A stretch of DNA of 64,000 nucleotides from Pseudoselenomonas ruminantium (GTDB taxonomy: Bacteria > Bacillota > Negativicutes > Selenomonadales > Selenomonadaceae): contig NZ_FRBC01000004.1 of the NCBI RefSeq assembly GCF_900142515.1, positions 107,272 through 171,271 on the forward strand. Direction: 5' to 3'. How positions within the stretch are numbered: position 1 is the stretch's first letter; every line of letters starts with the position of its first letter. A program made the translations under genes and the position numbers. Below are positions 1 through 8,064 of the stretch, piece after piece. The notes beneath the pieces are model-generated. The model did no database searches and was not told the origin of the DNA. It worked only from the letters and a program-made list of their open reading frames with translations.

Positions 1-758
1 TTGCCCAGCTTCAAGTCGATAAGGACAAAGCATTTAAGGATATAGTTGTAAAACACCAGGTCAATATAAAAATGGTCTCCATCAATATCAATATGCTTCT
101 GCCTGGCCACAAAGGAAAAGCCGCGCCCCAGCTCCAGCAGGAACTGTTGCAAATGCTCAATAATCCCCTGCTCAATATCCCGCTCGTAAAACTCCGGCGA
201 AGGCTTTACTTCCAGAAACTCCAACACATAAGGATCACGGATAAAATCCCGATATGGTGCCATTCCCTTATCCGTTCCTGTCTGCGGCAGTCTTTCGCCT
301 GCCTTTTGCTGGGAAACGGTGCGCTGATAAGCAAAGGTCGTAATCTGCCGTTCCAGTTCCCGACTGCTCCATCCCGCCGCAGCACATTCCTCGGCATAAA
401 ACTCCCTAGCCTTGGTATCTGCCACCCGCATCAGCATACGGTAGTGCGTCCAGCTCAAATCGCTACGCAGTGCGTAGCGATTTGGAAAACACCGATAAAA
501 CTGCCGCATATTCTTCAAATTTGCGTAGGAATATCCTTTTCCGAATTCAGCCGTCAATTTGGCTGAAACCTGATGCAAAAGTCCTTTGCCGTATTCGTCC
601 TGCTTTCCATCACAAGCCTTATCCAACTGCTGACCAATTTCCCAGTATATCTGCACCATGCCAGCATTTACAGTCTGCTGTACCTTATGCTGTACATGAA
701 TTATGCTTTGCCTGATTTCGCCGTAAATATCCTGTGATACCTTCTCGATTTCATTCAT
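1..758 (-). CDS. YhcG/DUF1016 family PD-(D/E)XK nuclease, 3' part cut by window edge
   Basis: The first 252 codons lie in the window and the gene runs off the left edge. The product starts MNEIEKVSQDI. It shows the helical DUF1016 N-terminal region (motif YANLKNMRQFY, about residues 75-85) and then the beginning of a PD-(D/E)XK nuclease domain near the edge, where FYIDLVFYN and FVLIDLKLG supply the acidic and D-x-K residues. The start ATG at 758-756 is preceded by a GGGGGG ribosome site, and the reading frame holds from there to base 1 with no break. It follows hsdS by about 20 bases, so it is probably in the same transcript. Family members often sit inside type I restriction loci; their role there is not settled. 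An hsdR gene, absent here, probably lies further left. Confidence 0.85.
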   Translation of the reverse strand, partial: MNEIEKVSQDIYGEIRQSIIHVQHKVQQTVNAGMVQIYWEIGQQLDKACDGKQDEYGKGLLHQVSAKLTAEFGKGYSYANLKNMRQFYRCFPNRYALRSDLSWTHYRMLMRVADTKAREFYAEECAAAGWSSRELERQITTFAYQRTVSQQKAGERLPQTGTDKGMAPYRDFIRDPYVLEFLEVKPSPEFYERDIEQGIIEHLQQFLLELGRGFSFVARQKHIDIDGDHFYIDLVFYNYILKCFVLIDLKLG

Positions 759-779
759 ACCAATTCCCCCCCAACACCT

Positions 780-1931
780 TTATTTCTTAGGAAACATATT
801 TTGCAACATATATTTCTTGATTTCTTTAAGTGTGTCATACTTACGCTGGTGAAGGGCGATACGGTTATCGAGGTTGGATAGATAAGCACCAATCTTAGCC
901 TGTTCATTTACATCATGCGGTAATAATACCTGCTTATCTTCCATTCCTGCCTTGGTCACATGAATCATCGTAGAACCATTTGTATTGGCAAGAAGTGTAG
1001 CTTTGTCTTGTTCCAGTAGTTGCAAAGCAAACACCTTATCCAACTTTTCAGAGAGGTCTACCTTCCAAATGTGATAATGGTATATAACTTTGTCTCCATT
1101 CCATATATGGGGTCCGAAGGTAGCAGACCATGTATAGAGCAGGTCACCTTTGTTAGCGTAGTATTTTTCACCTAGCTCCATATCAGAATAATACCATGAA
1201 TCGTTAGTGTAAAAGTTTCCAACTCTAAGAACTTTATATTTACCCTCATCAAGTAATTCATCCTGTGAATAGGCACGTCCATTTATAAAGGTAGCAACAT
1301 CACCCAACTTCTGCTGTTCCCAATCGCCAGTAAATCCAGCAAAGCGAATCTCTGGAACTTTTTCTCCTTTTTTCGGAAACATTTTTTGAAGCATATACTT
1401 CTTTACTTTTTGCAGTTTATCACATTTTCGCTGTTGTAGAGCAATAAGATTGTCGAGATTGCGGAAATAATCTCCAATCTTCTTCTGTTCCTCATACTTA
1501 GGGCAGTACAAGGGAATTCTCTTACAAACTTCCTTGTTAAGCTTTGGCATGGCCATACCAGAGTTGTATTGGTTAAAATCCTTACGCTCCAAGGAATTAC
1601 AAATAAAATTGTTCTCATTACCAGGTTTTACTTTAAGGACATGTGCGTGGTTGTTGACCCAATATTTACCTGAAGCTAGGAAACATACAGGATAATTACG
1701 GTCTGTGATATTGGCGCCATCTTCACTTAGCAGTACCAACTCTTCGTCAAATATATATCCATCTACATAATCAACAATTCCAGAGGCTCCATAGTAAGGA
1801 TAAGGCCCTGCCACCCGTACAGCTTCTTCCAATGGCTTACGCATTGTATCAAGGAAATCAACAACATCATCTAACTTCCTCTGTTCCCAATCATCCGTAA
1901 ACCCATTAAATCTAATTTTAGGTGTGCTCAT
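780..1931 (-). CDS. hsdS: Type I restriction-modification specificity subunit HsdS
   Basis: HsdS gives a type I restriction-modification complex its DNA target. The product (about 383 residues) has the usual two half-subunits. Each opens with a near-identical motif (PKIRFNGFTDDWEQ and PEIRFAGFTGDWEQ), carries a target-recognition domain, and closes with a conserved helix (KKYMLQKMFPKK and KKYMLQNMFPKK). This two-fold repeat is typical of HsdS and lets half-sites be exchanged by recombination. The gene starts right after hsdM: GTG at 1937 overlaps the hsdM stop, but ATG at 1931 sits 7 bases behind an AGGGGG ribosome site and is the better start. It is coupled to hsdM upstream and a YhcG-type gene downstream. 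The half-gene containing the first recognition domain is AT-richer than hsdM, as is usual for recently exchanged recognition domains. Confidence 0.93.
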   Translation of the reverse strand: MSTPKIRFNGFTDDWEQRKLDDVVDFLDTMRKPLEEAVRVAGPYPYYGASGIVDYVDGYIFDEELVLLSEDGANITDRNYPVCFLASGKYWVNNHAHVLKVKPGNENNFICNSLERKDFNQYNSGMAMPKLNKEVCKRIPLYCPKYEEQKKIGDYFRNLDNLIALQQRKCDKLQKVKKYMLQKMFPKKGEKVPEIRFAGFTGDWEQQKLGDVATFINGRAYSQDELLDEGKYKVLRVGNFYTNDSWYYSDMELGEKYYANKGDLLYTWSATFGPHIWNGDKVIYHYHIWKVDLSEKLDKVFALQLLEQDKATLLANTNGSTMIHVTKAGMEDKQVLLPHDVNEQAKIGAYLSNLDNRIALHQRKYDTLKEIKKYMLQNMFPKK

Positions 1932-1933
1932 CT

Positions 1934-3547
1934 TCACACCCCCTGAATGATTTTTCTAAGTTCTACCAATGCCGCTTTTGCTTCCGCATCATCACTGGTC
2001 AAATCATCCAGCATGGCCAACAATTCATTATTAGCCGCTTTGATTTCGGCATCAATCCCCTGCAAATTGGCGCAAACAGCTTTGAGGTCAACCTCCGGCT
2101 CGGGTTCGCTGGTATCCACATAGCGGGGAATATTGAGGTTGTAATCATTTTCCTTGATTTCTTCAAAGGTGGCCAGATGGGCGAACTTATCCACATCCTT
2201 GCGCTCATCATAAGCCGCCATAATCTTGTCAATATGCTCCGCATCCATGAAGTTCTGCGCCTTTTCCTTGCGGAACTCTTTTGACGCGTCAATGAAGAGC
2301 ACATCACGGTTCACATGGCCTTTTTTCAGTACGATAATGCAGGTCGGTATACCCGTACTGAAGAAAATCCCCGCTGGCAGGCCGATAACGGCGTAAATAT
2401 TGCCATCTTCCAGCAGGTGCTTGCGGATTGTCCCCTCCGCCGCCCCACGGAACAGAACGCCATGAGGCAGGACAATGCCCATGGTGCCGTTTTCCTTCAG
2501 ATGATAAAAACCATGGAGCAGGAAAGCAAAATCCGCCTTTGACTTCGGCGCCAGCTTTTCATAGCGCTGGAACCGCGGGTCAGTCAAGAACCCTGCCGCC
2601 GCGCTCCAATGCTGGCTGTATGGAGGATTCATCACAGTAGCATCATAGTTTGTCGGCTCCTCCGTAGGCCAGTCAGCCCCCAGGGTATCGCCATTGCGGA
2701 AATGCTGATACTGGAAGGGCACATTATGCAGAATCATATTCATGCGGGCCAAGTTGTAGGTGGTATGGGAGATTTCCTGCCCGAAGAACTGAATGCCATT
2801 GCGGCAGTCCTCATTGATATAGCTGCGGGCATGCAAAAGCAGGGAACCCGAACCCATACACGGGTCATAGATGGAAAAAGCAGGCTCCCCTTCTTTGCCT
2901 TTGGTCACGATGCGGGTGATAAGCTCCGAAACCGCCTGCGGAGTATAGAACTCGCCCGCCTTCTTCCCGGAACCGGCAGCAAACTGGCCAATCAGATATT
3001 CGTAAGCATCCCCCAAAGCATCCGCGCCATACTGGGTGAAGTCGATATGAGCCAGCTCCTTCATCACATCCGAAAGCATGGCATTGCGCTTTGCCGGAGT
3101 GGTGCCAAGGCTTTTGGAGTCAATATCAAAATCCTCGAACAGGTCTTCATAGAGCCTCTGCCCACGGATTGCCTCGCCCCCCTGCTCAATATCCCGCATG
3201 GCCTGACGCAGATGGTCGGTGGTAAAGGTCTTGTTGTTGATTTCATTGTACAGCGCCGTAAAGGTATACTGGGGCTCAATGGCAAAACTGTAATTTTCCT
3301 CCAGCTCGGCCTTCAGGTCATCCCAATCCTCACTCTGACGAGCTTCCTCATACAGCTTCTGCGCCTCATCAAGGCTTTCCGGCTGACGGTCTTCCAAAAG
3401 GTCAACCACCGCATAAAGCTGACGGTCAGACAGATACTTGTAGAAAATCATGCCGAGAAGATAATCCTTGTATTCGTCCGCGCTCATGGTGCTACGCATA
3501 ACATTAGCGGCGTTCCAAAGCGCCTGATTCAATTCCTGTGATGCCAT
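1934..3547 (-). CDS. hsdM: Type I restriction-modification DNA methyltransferase subunit HsdM
   Basis: The modification subunit methylates adenine in the target set by HsdS, using S-adenosylmethionine. At 537 residues it has normal length. The N-terminal HsdM helical domain (1-160) is followed by the N6-adenine methylase core: AGEFYTP near 197-203, the AdoMet-binding motif DPCMGSGSL at 228-236 and the catalytic motif NPPY at 307-310. A short coiled tail (about 480-537) is the usual contact with HsdS. ATG at 3547 has a GGAGG site. It lies about 105 bases downstream of herA, and its codon use is more GC-rich than that of the SIR2-HerA pair, which suggests the two systems were joined separately. 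Confidence 0.95.
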   Translation of the reverse strand: MASQELNQALWNAANVMRSTMSADEYKDYLLGMIFYKYLSDRQLYAVVDLLEDRQPESLDEAQKLYEEARQSEDWDDLKAELEENYSFAIEPQYTFTALYNEINNKTFTTDHLRQAMRDIEQGGEAIRGQRLYEDLFEDFDIDSKSLGTTPAKRNAMLSDVMKELAHIDFTQYGADALGDAYEYLIGQFAAGSGKKAGEFYTPQAVSELITRIVTKGKEGEPAFSIYDPCMGSGSLLLHARSYINEDCRNGIQFFGQEISHTTYNLARMNMILHNVPFQYQHFRNGDTLGADWPTEEPTNYDATVMNPPYSQHWSAAAGFLTDPRFQRYEKLAPKSKADFAFLLHGFYHLKENGTMGIVLPHGVLFRGAAEGTIRKHLLEDGNIYAVIGLPAGIFFSTGIPTCIIVLKKGHVNRDVLFIDASKEFRKEKAQNFMDAEHIDKIMAAYDERKDVDKFAHLATFEEIKENDYNLNIPRYVDTSEPEPEVDLKAVCANLQGIDAEIKAANNELLAMLDDLTSDDAEAKAALVELRKIIQGV

Positions 3548-3567
3548 GTATTATAAAATCCTCCATA

Positions 3568-3681
3568 CTATTCGTGCATTTTCTGATTAATTACCTTCAC
3601 TTCTTCATCTGTAATATAATCATACCTCCTTATATATTTTTTCTTACGGTAGTCATCGACTTTGTTTTCGCAATGCTTCAA
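3568..3681 (-). CDS. Possible 37-residue ORF between herA and hsdM
   Basis: This frame opens at TTG (3681), inside the last codons of herA in a different frame, and ends at TAG (3570-3568), 20 bases before hsdM. A GGAG lies 6 bases upstream of the TTG. The predicted peptide is highly charged (starts MKHCENKVDDYRKKK, ends VKVINQKMHE) and reads like the tail of a real protein. It could be a tiny gene that couples herA to hsdM translation, the decayed end of a lost gene, or chance. I recognise no family. Confidence 0.3.
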   Translation of the reverse strand: MKHCENKVDDYRKKKYIRRYDYITDEEVKVINQKMHE

Positions 3682-5347
3682 CCGCTACTCCAATGCCATC
3701 TTCTACACTTTCTCTCGACCATTCATCCCAAAATTCTACAGTTGCACTATTCGGTTTGTTATTCGGCTCATCTACCACAATCCTACTTGGAAGAAGACTT
3801 GCATCCCCGACTACTATTGCTTCACCCACATCAAGAATTGGCAGAATGTCCGCATAGTTTCCAAGATTATCCGGAAGAAGCCGTTTTATTACATTTTGGT
3901 CATCAACATTTGTAAGCCTCATCGCTATGAAATTATTAGCCTGGCTTAAAACAGTGCGATTCACCTCCGATGGACGCTGCGTAATCACAACTAATGATAC
4001 CCCATATTTTCTTCCTTCCTTTGCTACCCTTTCAAAACTAGACAAACTTGACACTTCCACTCCATATCTTGCTTTTTCTGGAATATACAAATGCGCTTCA
4101 TCGCAAAACAAAGCAACGGGATTAATTACTTTTCTGTCCATCCACTGTTGTACAGAAAAAATAACCCTTGCTATTAGAGAAACAATCAATGGCAGTACAT
4201 CGGAAGGGACTTCTGAAAAGTCAATAATCTTGACTCCACCACCTTTTGAGGTTGGTGCTAAAAGCATTTCGCACAATTTTTCCATGTAATCGTATTCTAA
4301 AAGTACACGTTCACTTGAAAACATAAAATTAAGTCTTTTATCCGCTATCTTATTTTCAAGTCGTTGAATAAAACGAGAAAGTTTTCCGAAGTAATCTCCC
4401 TGTTTAGGCCTTGTTGCCCCTGGTACCATTTCCGTATCTTTTATTTTCAAAGCGTTAATCAACTCTGATATATTATAGGGAATTGGACTATCAATAGTGA
4501 ACTGAGCTTCTACCTCTTTCTTTCCCTTTGAAACTAAATATGTTTTTTTCCCTTGAAGGACATATTTACTAAGCATTGCTGCCTGATTGGGTGCATTATT
4601 GTCACTCCTATCAAGAAGCATAGATGTCATTTCTTCATACGACAACAACCAATATGGAAGGAACATTATGCCTTCATTAGCAGAATCCCCCGGTCCAGCA
4701 ATTTTATAATGCTTAATTCCCGCCCCTTTTATACTCCCATATTCTCCATGAATATCAAAAAGGATGGCATTAGCTGACTTCAGTTTAGCAACCTGTTCGA
4801 CCAATGATGCAACAGTATATGATTTACCCGAACCTGTACACCCTGTAATAACAGCATGACGTTGAAAAAACTTATTTCCATCAAGATAAGCCTGCGCTTT
4901 TTCATTCAACGTAAACTTGCCAATCTTTAGTGGATTTTCAGACAAAACACTTCCCTGTGAAATCATATTCATAAAAGCAGAGAGCGTTTCAGCTGACATT
5001 GTAAAACAATCTGCATCGATATCCGCCACCGATTGTAAAGTTCTCTTAAAAACATTATTTTGCGTCCCCGCCTTTTCAATAAGTGTTCCGACCAAAGTAA
5101 TCTTGACAATATCATATGTATTTATTTCTTCATCTGATAACTCCATGTTCTGCGAATCATACTTTCTCACTATTTTATTAACCATCCCTATTAGATACTG
5201 CCCCATCTTTGACGATCTGATTATAACCAAGTTATTTACCTGTACAACTGATAACAAATCAGAGTCTTCTACGTGAACTATAACGGTAGCAGTATCAACG
5301 CTCTCAACCTTCCCAATTATTTTTTCATTTTCAAGGTTAATTATCAT
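3653..5347 (-). CDS. HerA-type ATPase (DUF87) of a SIR2-HerA defence pair
   Basis: HerA ATPases are hexameric P-loop motors of the FtsK/HerA group. This one (564 residues) has an N-terminal HAS-barrel-like region (about 1-110) and then a RecA-type core with Walker A GCTGSGKS near 169-176. The Walker B region is LFCDEAHLY, followed by the HerA signature block EGRKYGVSLVVITQRPSE. ATG at 5347 follows a GGGGAG site, and a GTG lies one codon earlier. The SIR2-domain gene ends 16 bases upstream, so the two are certainly co-transcribed. Paired SIR2 and HerA genes are an established anti-phage system in which the ATPase and the NAD-consuming SIR2 subunit form one large complex. Both genes are visibly AT-richer than their neighbours, consistent with transfer as a cassette. 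Confidence 0.9.
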   Translation of the reverse strand: MIINLENEKIIGKVESVDTATVIVHVEDSDLLSVVQVNNLVIIRSSKMGQYLIGMVNKIVRKYDSQNMELSDEEINTYDIVKITLVGTLIEKAGTQNNVFKRTLQSVADIDADCFTMSAETLSAFMNMISQGSVLSENPLKIGKFTLNEKAQAYLDGNKFFQRHAVITGCTGSGKSYTVASLVEQVAKLKSANAILFDIHGEYGSIKGAGIKHYKIAGPGDSANEGIMFLPYWLLSYEEMTSMLLDRSDNNAPNQAAMLSKYVLQGKKTYLVSKGKKEVEAQFTIDSPIPYNISELINALKIKDTEMVPGATRPKQGDYFGKLSRFIQRLENKIADKRLNFMFSSERVLLEYDYMEKLCEMLLAPTSKGGGVKIIDFSEVPSDVLPLIVSLIARVIFSVQQWMDRKVINPVALFCDEAHLYIPEKARYGVEVSSLSSFERVAKEGRKYGVSLVVITQRPSEVNRTVLSQANNFIAMRLTNVDDQNVIKRLLPDNLGNYADILPILDVGEAIVVGDASLLPSRIVVDEPNNKPNSATVEFWDEWSRESVEDGIGVAVEALRKQSR

Positions 5348-5365
5348 CACATCATTCTCCCCATC

Positions 5366-6355
5366 TTATATAATTTTCAAAAGACCTTCCATATCCCAAA
5401 TTTTTTCATCCAGGCACGTTTCACCATCCGGGAAAATTATTCTACTTTTGGAATCATTACTATCTTCCGCCTCTACGATGATATATTCTTTCCCCGCTTT
5501 TTTTATTATATCTAAAGCCCTATGAGATAACTTCTTAGTCCACACCGTAATTGGTTTTCCCATTTTTATGCCTCCAATAATATTTTCCTGAATCTGGCTA
5601 TCATTAAACCCATAACCTATACACAGAAATCCAGGAGCTTTTGAAATCAAGTCATCCGCTACATGTATCACATCTCTAAAAGGTAGCTTTAATACTCTTT
5701 CATACTTTTCCGTTCCTGGTGTTACTATTGCAGGAAATAAATCTGTCGGAATATTCTTCTGCAACGGCAATGATATTACCTGAGATGAATCATCGAAAAA
5801 CCAATCTAACGACCCATGTACTTTTAGAATATTAACTATCTGGGATTTCTTGATTTTATCTGTAGAAAAGTACTTATAGTATTCCCCATAAAATAAGGTA
5901 TTTATAGGAATTCTAAATTTGTCACATGCATACTCGATTACCCTATCATAATTTGTCGTTATTATATTCACACATTGCGGATTTGCTTCATAAAATTTAT
6001 GTATAATTTTACCAAGTTCAGGTCTATAATTTGACGCCGCCCACTTATGCATAAGTTTTATATCATCTCTACTTACAAGTTGCCATGTCACTTCAACAAT
6101 AGATTTCTTAATCTCTTCCGACAATTGAAGATTTGTAAGTGCGTTCTCCAAATCAATTCCTCTTGCAAGTCTTGAAGAAAACTCCTGCCATGCTTTGTCA
6201 CTTGAGTATTTATTATCAAGTTTTGACTTAAGTTCATCCGCTAAAACCCACATTCCAGATATACCATATGGAATTGTTCCACCTGTACCAATTAGTATTA
6301 ATGGCACATCCCTTAACTGATTTTGAATTCTTGTGTATATTTCATCTTTATTCAA
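5366..6355 (-). CDS. SIR2-domain NADase, partner of HerA
   Basis: SIR2-fold proteins in defence loci break down NAD+ when triggered by phage. The 329-residue product has the NAD-binding start LIGTGGTIPYGISGMW (about 21-36), the motif TTNYD (133-137), and KVHGSLDW, whose His180 sits where SIR2 catalytic histidine lies. The C-terminal part includes an LCIGYGFNDSQ block typical of SIR2_2-like defence proteins. Translation starts at TTG (6355) behind AAGGGATAG; no better ATG exists. It is directly followed by herA. The leader between this gene and the AlbA-type gene upstream (6356-6473) is AT-rich with TATAAT-like sequences, so the pair may have its own promoter. The pairing with HerA makes the defence role likely; the trigger is unknown. 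Confidence 0.88.
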   Translation of the reverse strand: MNKDEIYTRIQNQLRDVPLILIGTGGTIPYGISGMWVLADELKSKLDNKYSSDKAWQEFSSRLARGIDLENALTNLQLSEEIKKSIVEVTWQLVSRDDIKLMHKWAASNYRPELGKIIHKFYEANPQCVNIITTNYDRVIEYACDKFRIPINTLFYGEYYKYFSTDKIKKSQIVNILKVHGSLDWFFDDSSQVISLPLQKNIPTDLFPAIVTPGTEKYERVLKLPFRDVIHVADDLISKAPGFLCIGYGFNDSQIQENIIGGIKMGKPITVWTKKLSHRALDIIKKAGKEYIIVEAEDSNDSKSRIIFPDGETCLDEKIWDMEGLLKII

Positions 6356-6473
6356 TTACTATCCCTTCTTATTGTATGTATTATATAATCTCACAATCTG
6401 TACGATTTTTCTCCCTCACCATAAACACTTCACACCTCATGGGTATATGAAGTTGCAAAAGAAGAGCTATCCC

Positions 6474-7892
6474 CTATACTTTAAGGTTCCACCAGCCACC
6501 ACGAGCTGCCCCCTGTCTTTCCAATAATCCCTTCTCTCGCAATTCTTTAATATATCTTTCTGTTGTCCTCTTGGAAACGCCTAGTAACTCTGCTAATTGT
6601 GTCGCTGAGATGGTATTGTCGTTTTTTATGGCTTCAATAATTTTCTCCCGTATATTACCGCCAATCACCGCCATTTCACCGCCAATCACCGCCATTTCAC
6701 CGTCATCTGCAGTATTATCCCCCTGCTCCTGTCCCTCAACGTAATTCAAATTATACAACGTCAGCAAGAAATCCCTATGCTCTGCCATAAATTTCGGCAT
6801 CAGGGCTTCGGTCGTGTGCTCCTGGAAGTCATAATCTTCCAGTATTTTCTTGAAGCCACTGCCTCTGCGCTCCATGAGTTGCAGTCTACTGAAAACATCT
6901 GCCAGCACTGGATTTCTGCGCTGTGATGAGATATTCCGCAAGTCACGGCCTTCCAGCGATGAGCCATCCACCATACCGCCAGGGGAATAAATCTCCAGAC
7001 GGTCATCAAAGATGTCAATATGGACTTCACTGCCAACAATTAGGTAATCCCGATGAATCAGGGCATTGACTAGCCCCTCCATCACGGCACGCTGGGGATA
7101 ATCTGGGTATTCAATCCTGTGGGTGGGTGTTTTCCGCCACGCCTTCCGATTATGGCGCATGATGAAACTTAGGCCATCCTGATAAAGGGAAATAAGGCCA
7201 CCTGAATACTCCTCATCATCAATAGCATCCATCAAGCCAGACGCTTTGCTCAAGCCATTCCATCTAGTACAGAATACCCGGGAATGTCTTACCGGCGATT
7301 CATCGGCTAGAAGTGCACCAGCATTGGTCAAATTACCATTATGGTCAACCAGCCCAAAGGATTCAAAATCCGTTTCCTCAAAAGATTTGCCCGTTCTTTG
7401 CTTATATACGGAGCGCAGCTTCGTAAAGGCCATATCTTCAAACTTGAACCGGGATGGCAGGCTGTCATAGCTCTGTCCGCTGCCCCGAATTACCAGCTCA
7501 CGCAGTTGCATGGGATTTGCGGGTACACTTTCATTCCCCAAACGTACAAAGGCAACCAGCTGCCCCTCACCAGAATAATAATACGGCGTCTCATCACCGG
7601 TCAGAACTTCAACAATTATCAGTTCTTTGCCTTCCACGGCTTCAAACGATAATTTGAATTTCGGGATAGGATTCATGCGATTTTTGATTGTCTCACTAAT
7701 CAGTTCCGCATCTGCTCTGGCATTTTCCAGTCCCACTATTGTATCATCATCACAAATGCCAAAAATCAACTTACCGCCAAAGGTATTGGCAAATGCGCTG
7801 ATGCTTTTCAACCAGCTCTTTGGCTTCTTCACTTCCAAAGACTGTTTTTTGTCATATTCCGTTGCTTCTCCAATTAAATCTATGATATTCAT
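6474..7892 (-). CDS. AlbA_2 (Schlafen-like) DNA-binding / ATPase-like regulator
   Basis: The 472-residue product belongs to the group annotated as RNA-binding or ATP-binding transcriptional regulators. The N-terminal AlbA_2 (Schlafen AlbA_2) domain covers about residues 10-130 (EVKKPKSWLKSISAFANTFG), followed by a GHKL-like ATPase C-terminal fold (about 265-380, with VNALIHRDY and RRGSGFKKI). A C-terminal winged helix (about 410-472, SATQLAELLGVSKRTTERYI) could bind DNA. Between the last two lies a perfect tandem heptapeptide duplication, GGEMAVI. ATG 7892 has a GAGGACGAG site. It heads the minus-strand defence block, and such genes are common in phage-defence and mobile regions. Whether it regulates the SIR2-HerA pair or acts by itself cannot be told from sequence. 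Confidence 0.82.
   Translation of the reverse strand: MNIIDLIGEATEYDKKQSLEVKKPKSWLKSISAFANTFGGKLIFGICDDDTIVGLENARADAELISETIKNRMNPIPKFKLSFEAVEGKELIIVEVLTGDETPYYYSGEGQLVAFVRLGNESVPANPMQLRELVIRGSGQSYDSLPSRFKFEDMAFTKLRSVYKQRTGKSFEETDFESFGLVDHNGNLTNAGALLADESPVRHSRVFCTRWNGLSKASGLMDAIDDEEYSGGLISLYQDGLSFIMRHNRKAWRKTPTHRIEYPDYPQRAVMEGLVNALIHRDYLIVGSEVHIDIFDDRLEIYSPGGMVDGSSLEGRDLRNISSQRRNPVLADVFSRLQLMERRGSGFKKILEDYDFQEHTTEALMPKFMAEHRDFLLTLYNLNYVEGQEQGDNTADDGEMAVIGGEMAVIGGNIREKIIEAIKNDNTISATQLAELLGVSKRTTERYIKELREKGLLERQGAARGGWWNLKV
6658..6701. repeat. 21-bp tandem duplication inside the AlbA-type gene
   Basis: Two perfect head-to-tail copies of a 21-base unit (about 6659-6679 and 6680-6700) encode a repeated heptapeptide in the linker ahead of the winged helix. 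The unit is a multiple of three, so gain or loss of copies keeps the frame. Confidence 0.85.
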
Positions 7893-8034
7893 AAAACTCG
7901 TCCTCTATCTTTCATCCTGCCCATTATTTTATCATATTTCCATGTAATATAACACCTTACCGCCAGCATATAGCCTAAAAGCACAACCTCAGAACTATGT
8001 TCATAAAAATCTTTCGCACTTTTTCGACATCTTG

Positions 8035-8040
8035 TATAAT
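8035..8040 (+). promoter_or_regulatory. -10 element for the secreted-protein gene
   Basis: A perfect TATAAT lies 24 bases upstream of the ATG at 8065. The matching -35 region (around 8012-8017, TTTCGC) is weak. The ribosome site GGGAGGTGAT follows at 8048-8057. Confidence 0.5.
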
Positions 8041-8064
8041 AGAGGCAGGGAGGTGATCTGTATC

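Noticed and set aside
2609-3541. 310-residue plus-strand frame opposite hsdM
   Set aside because: Antisense shadow of hsdM with no motif or ribosome site.
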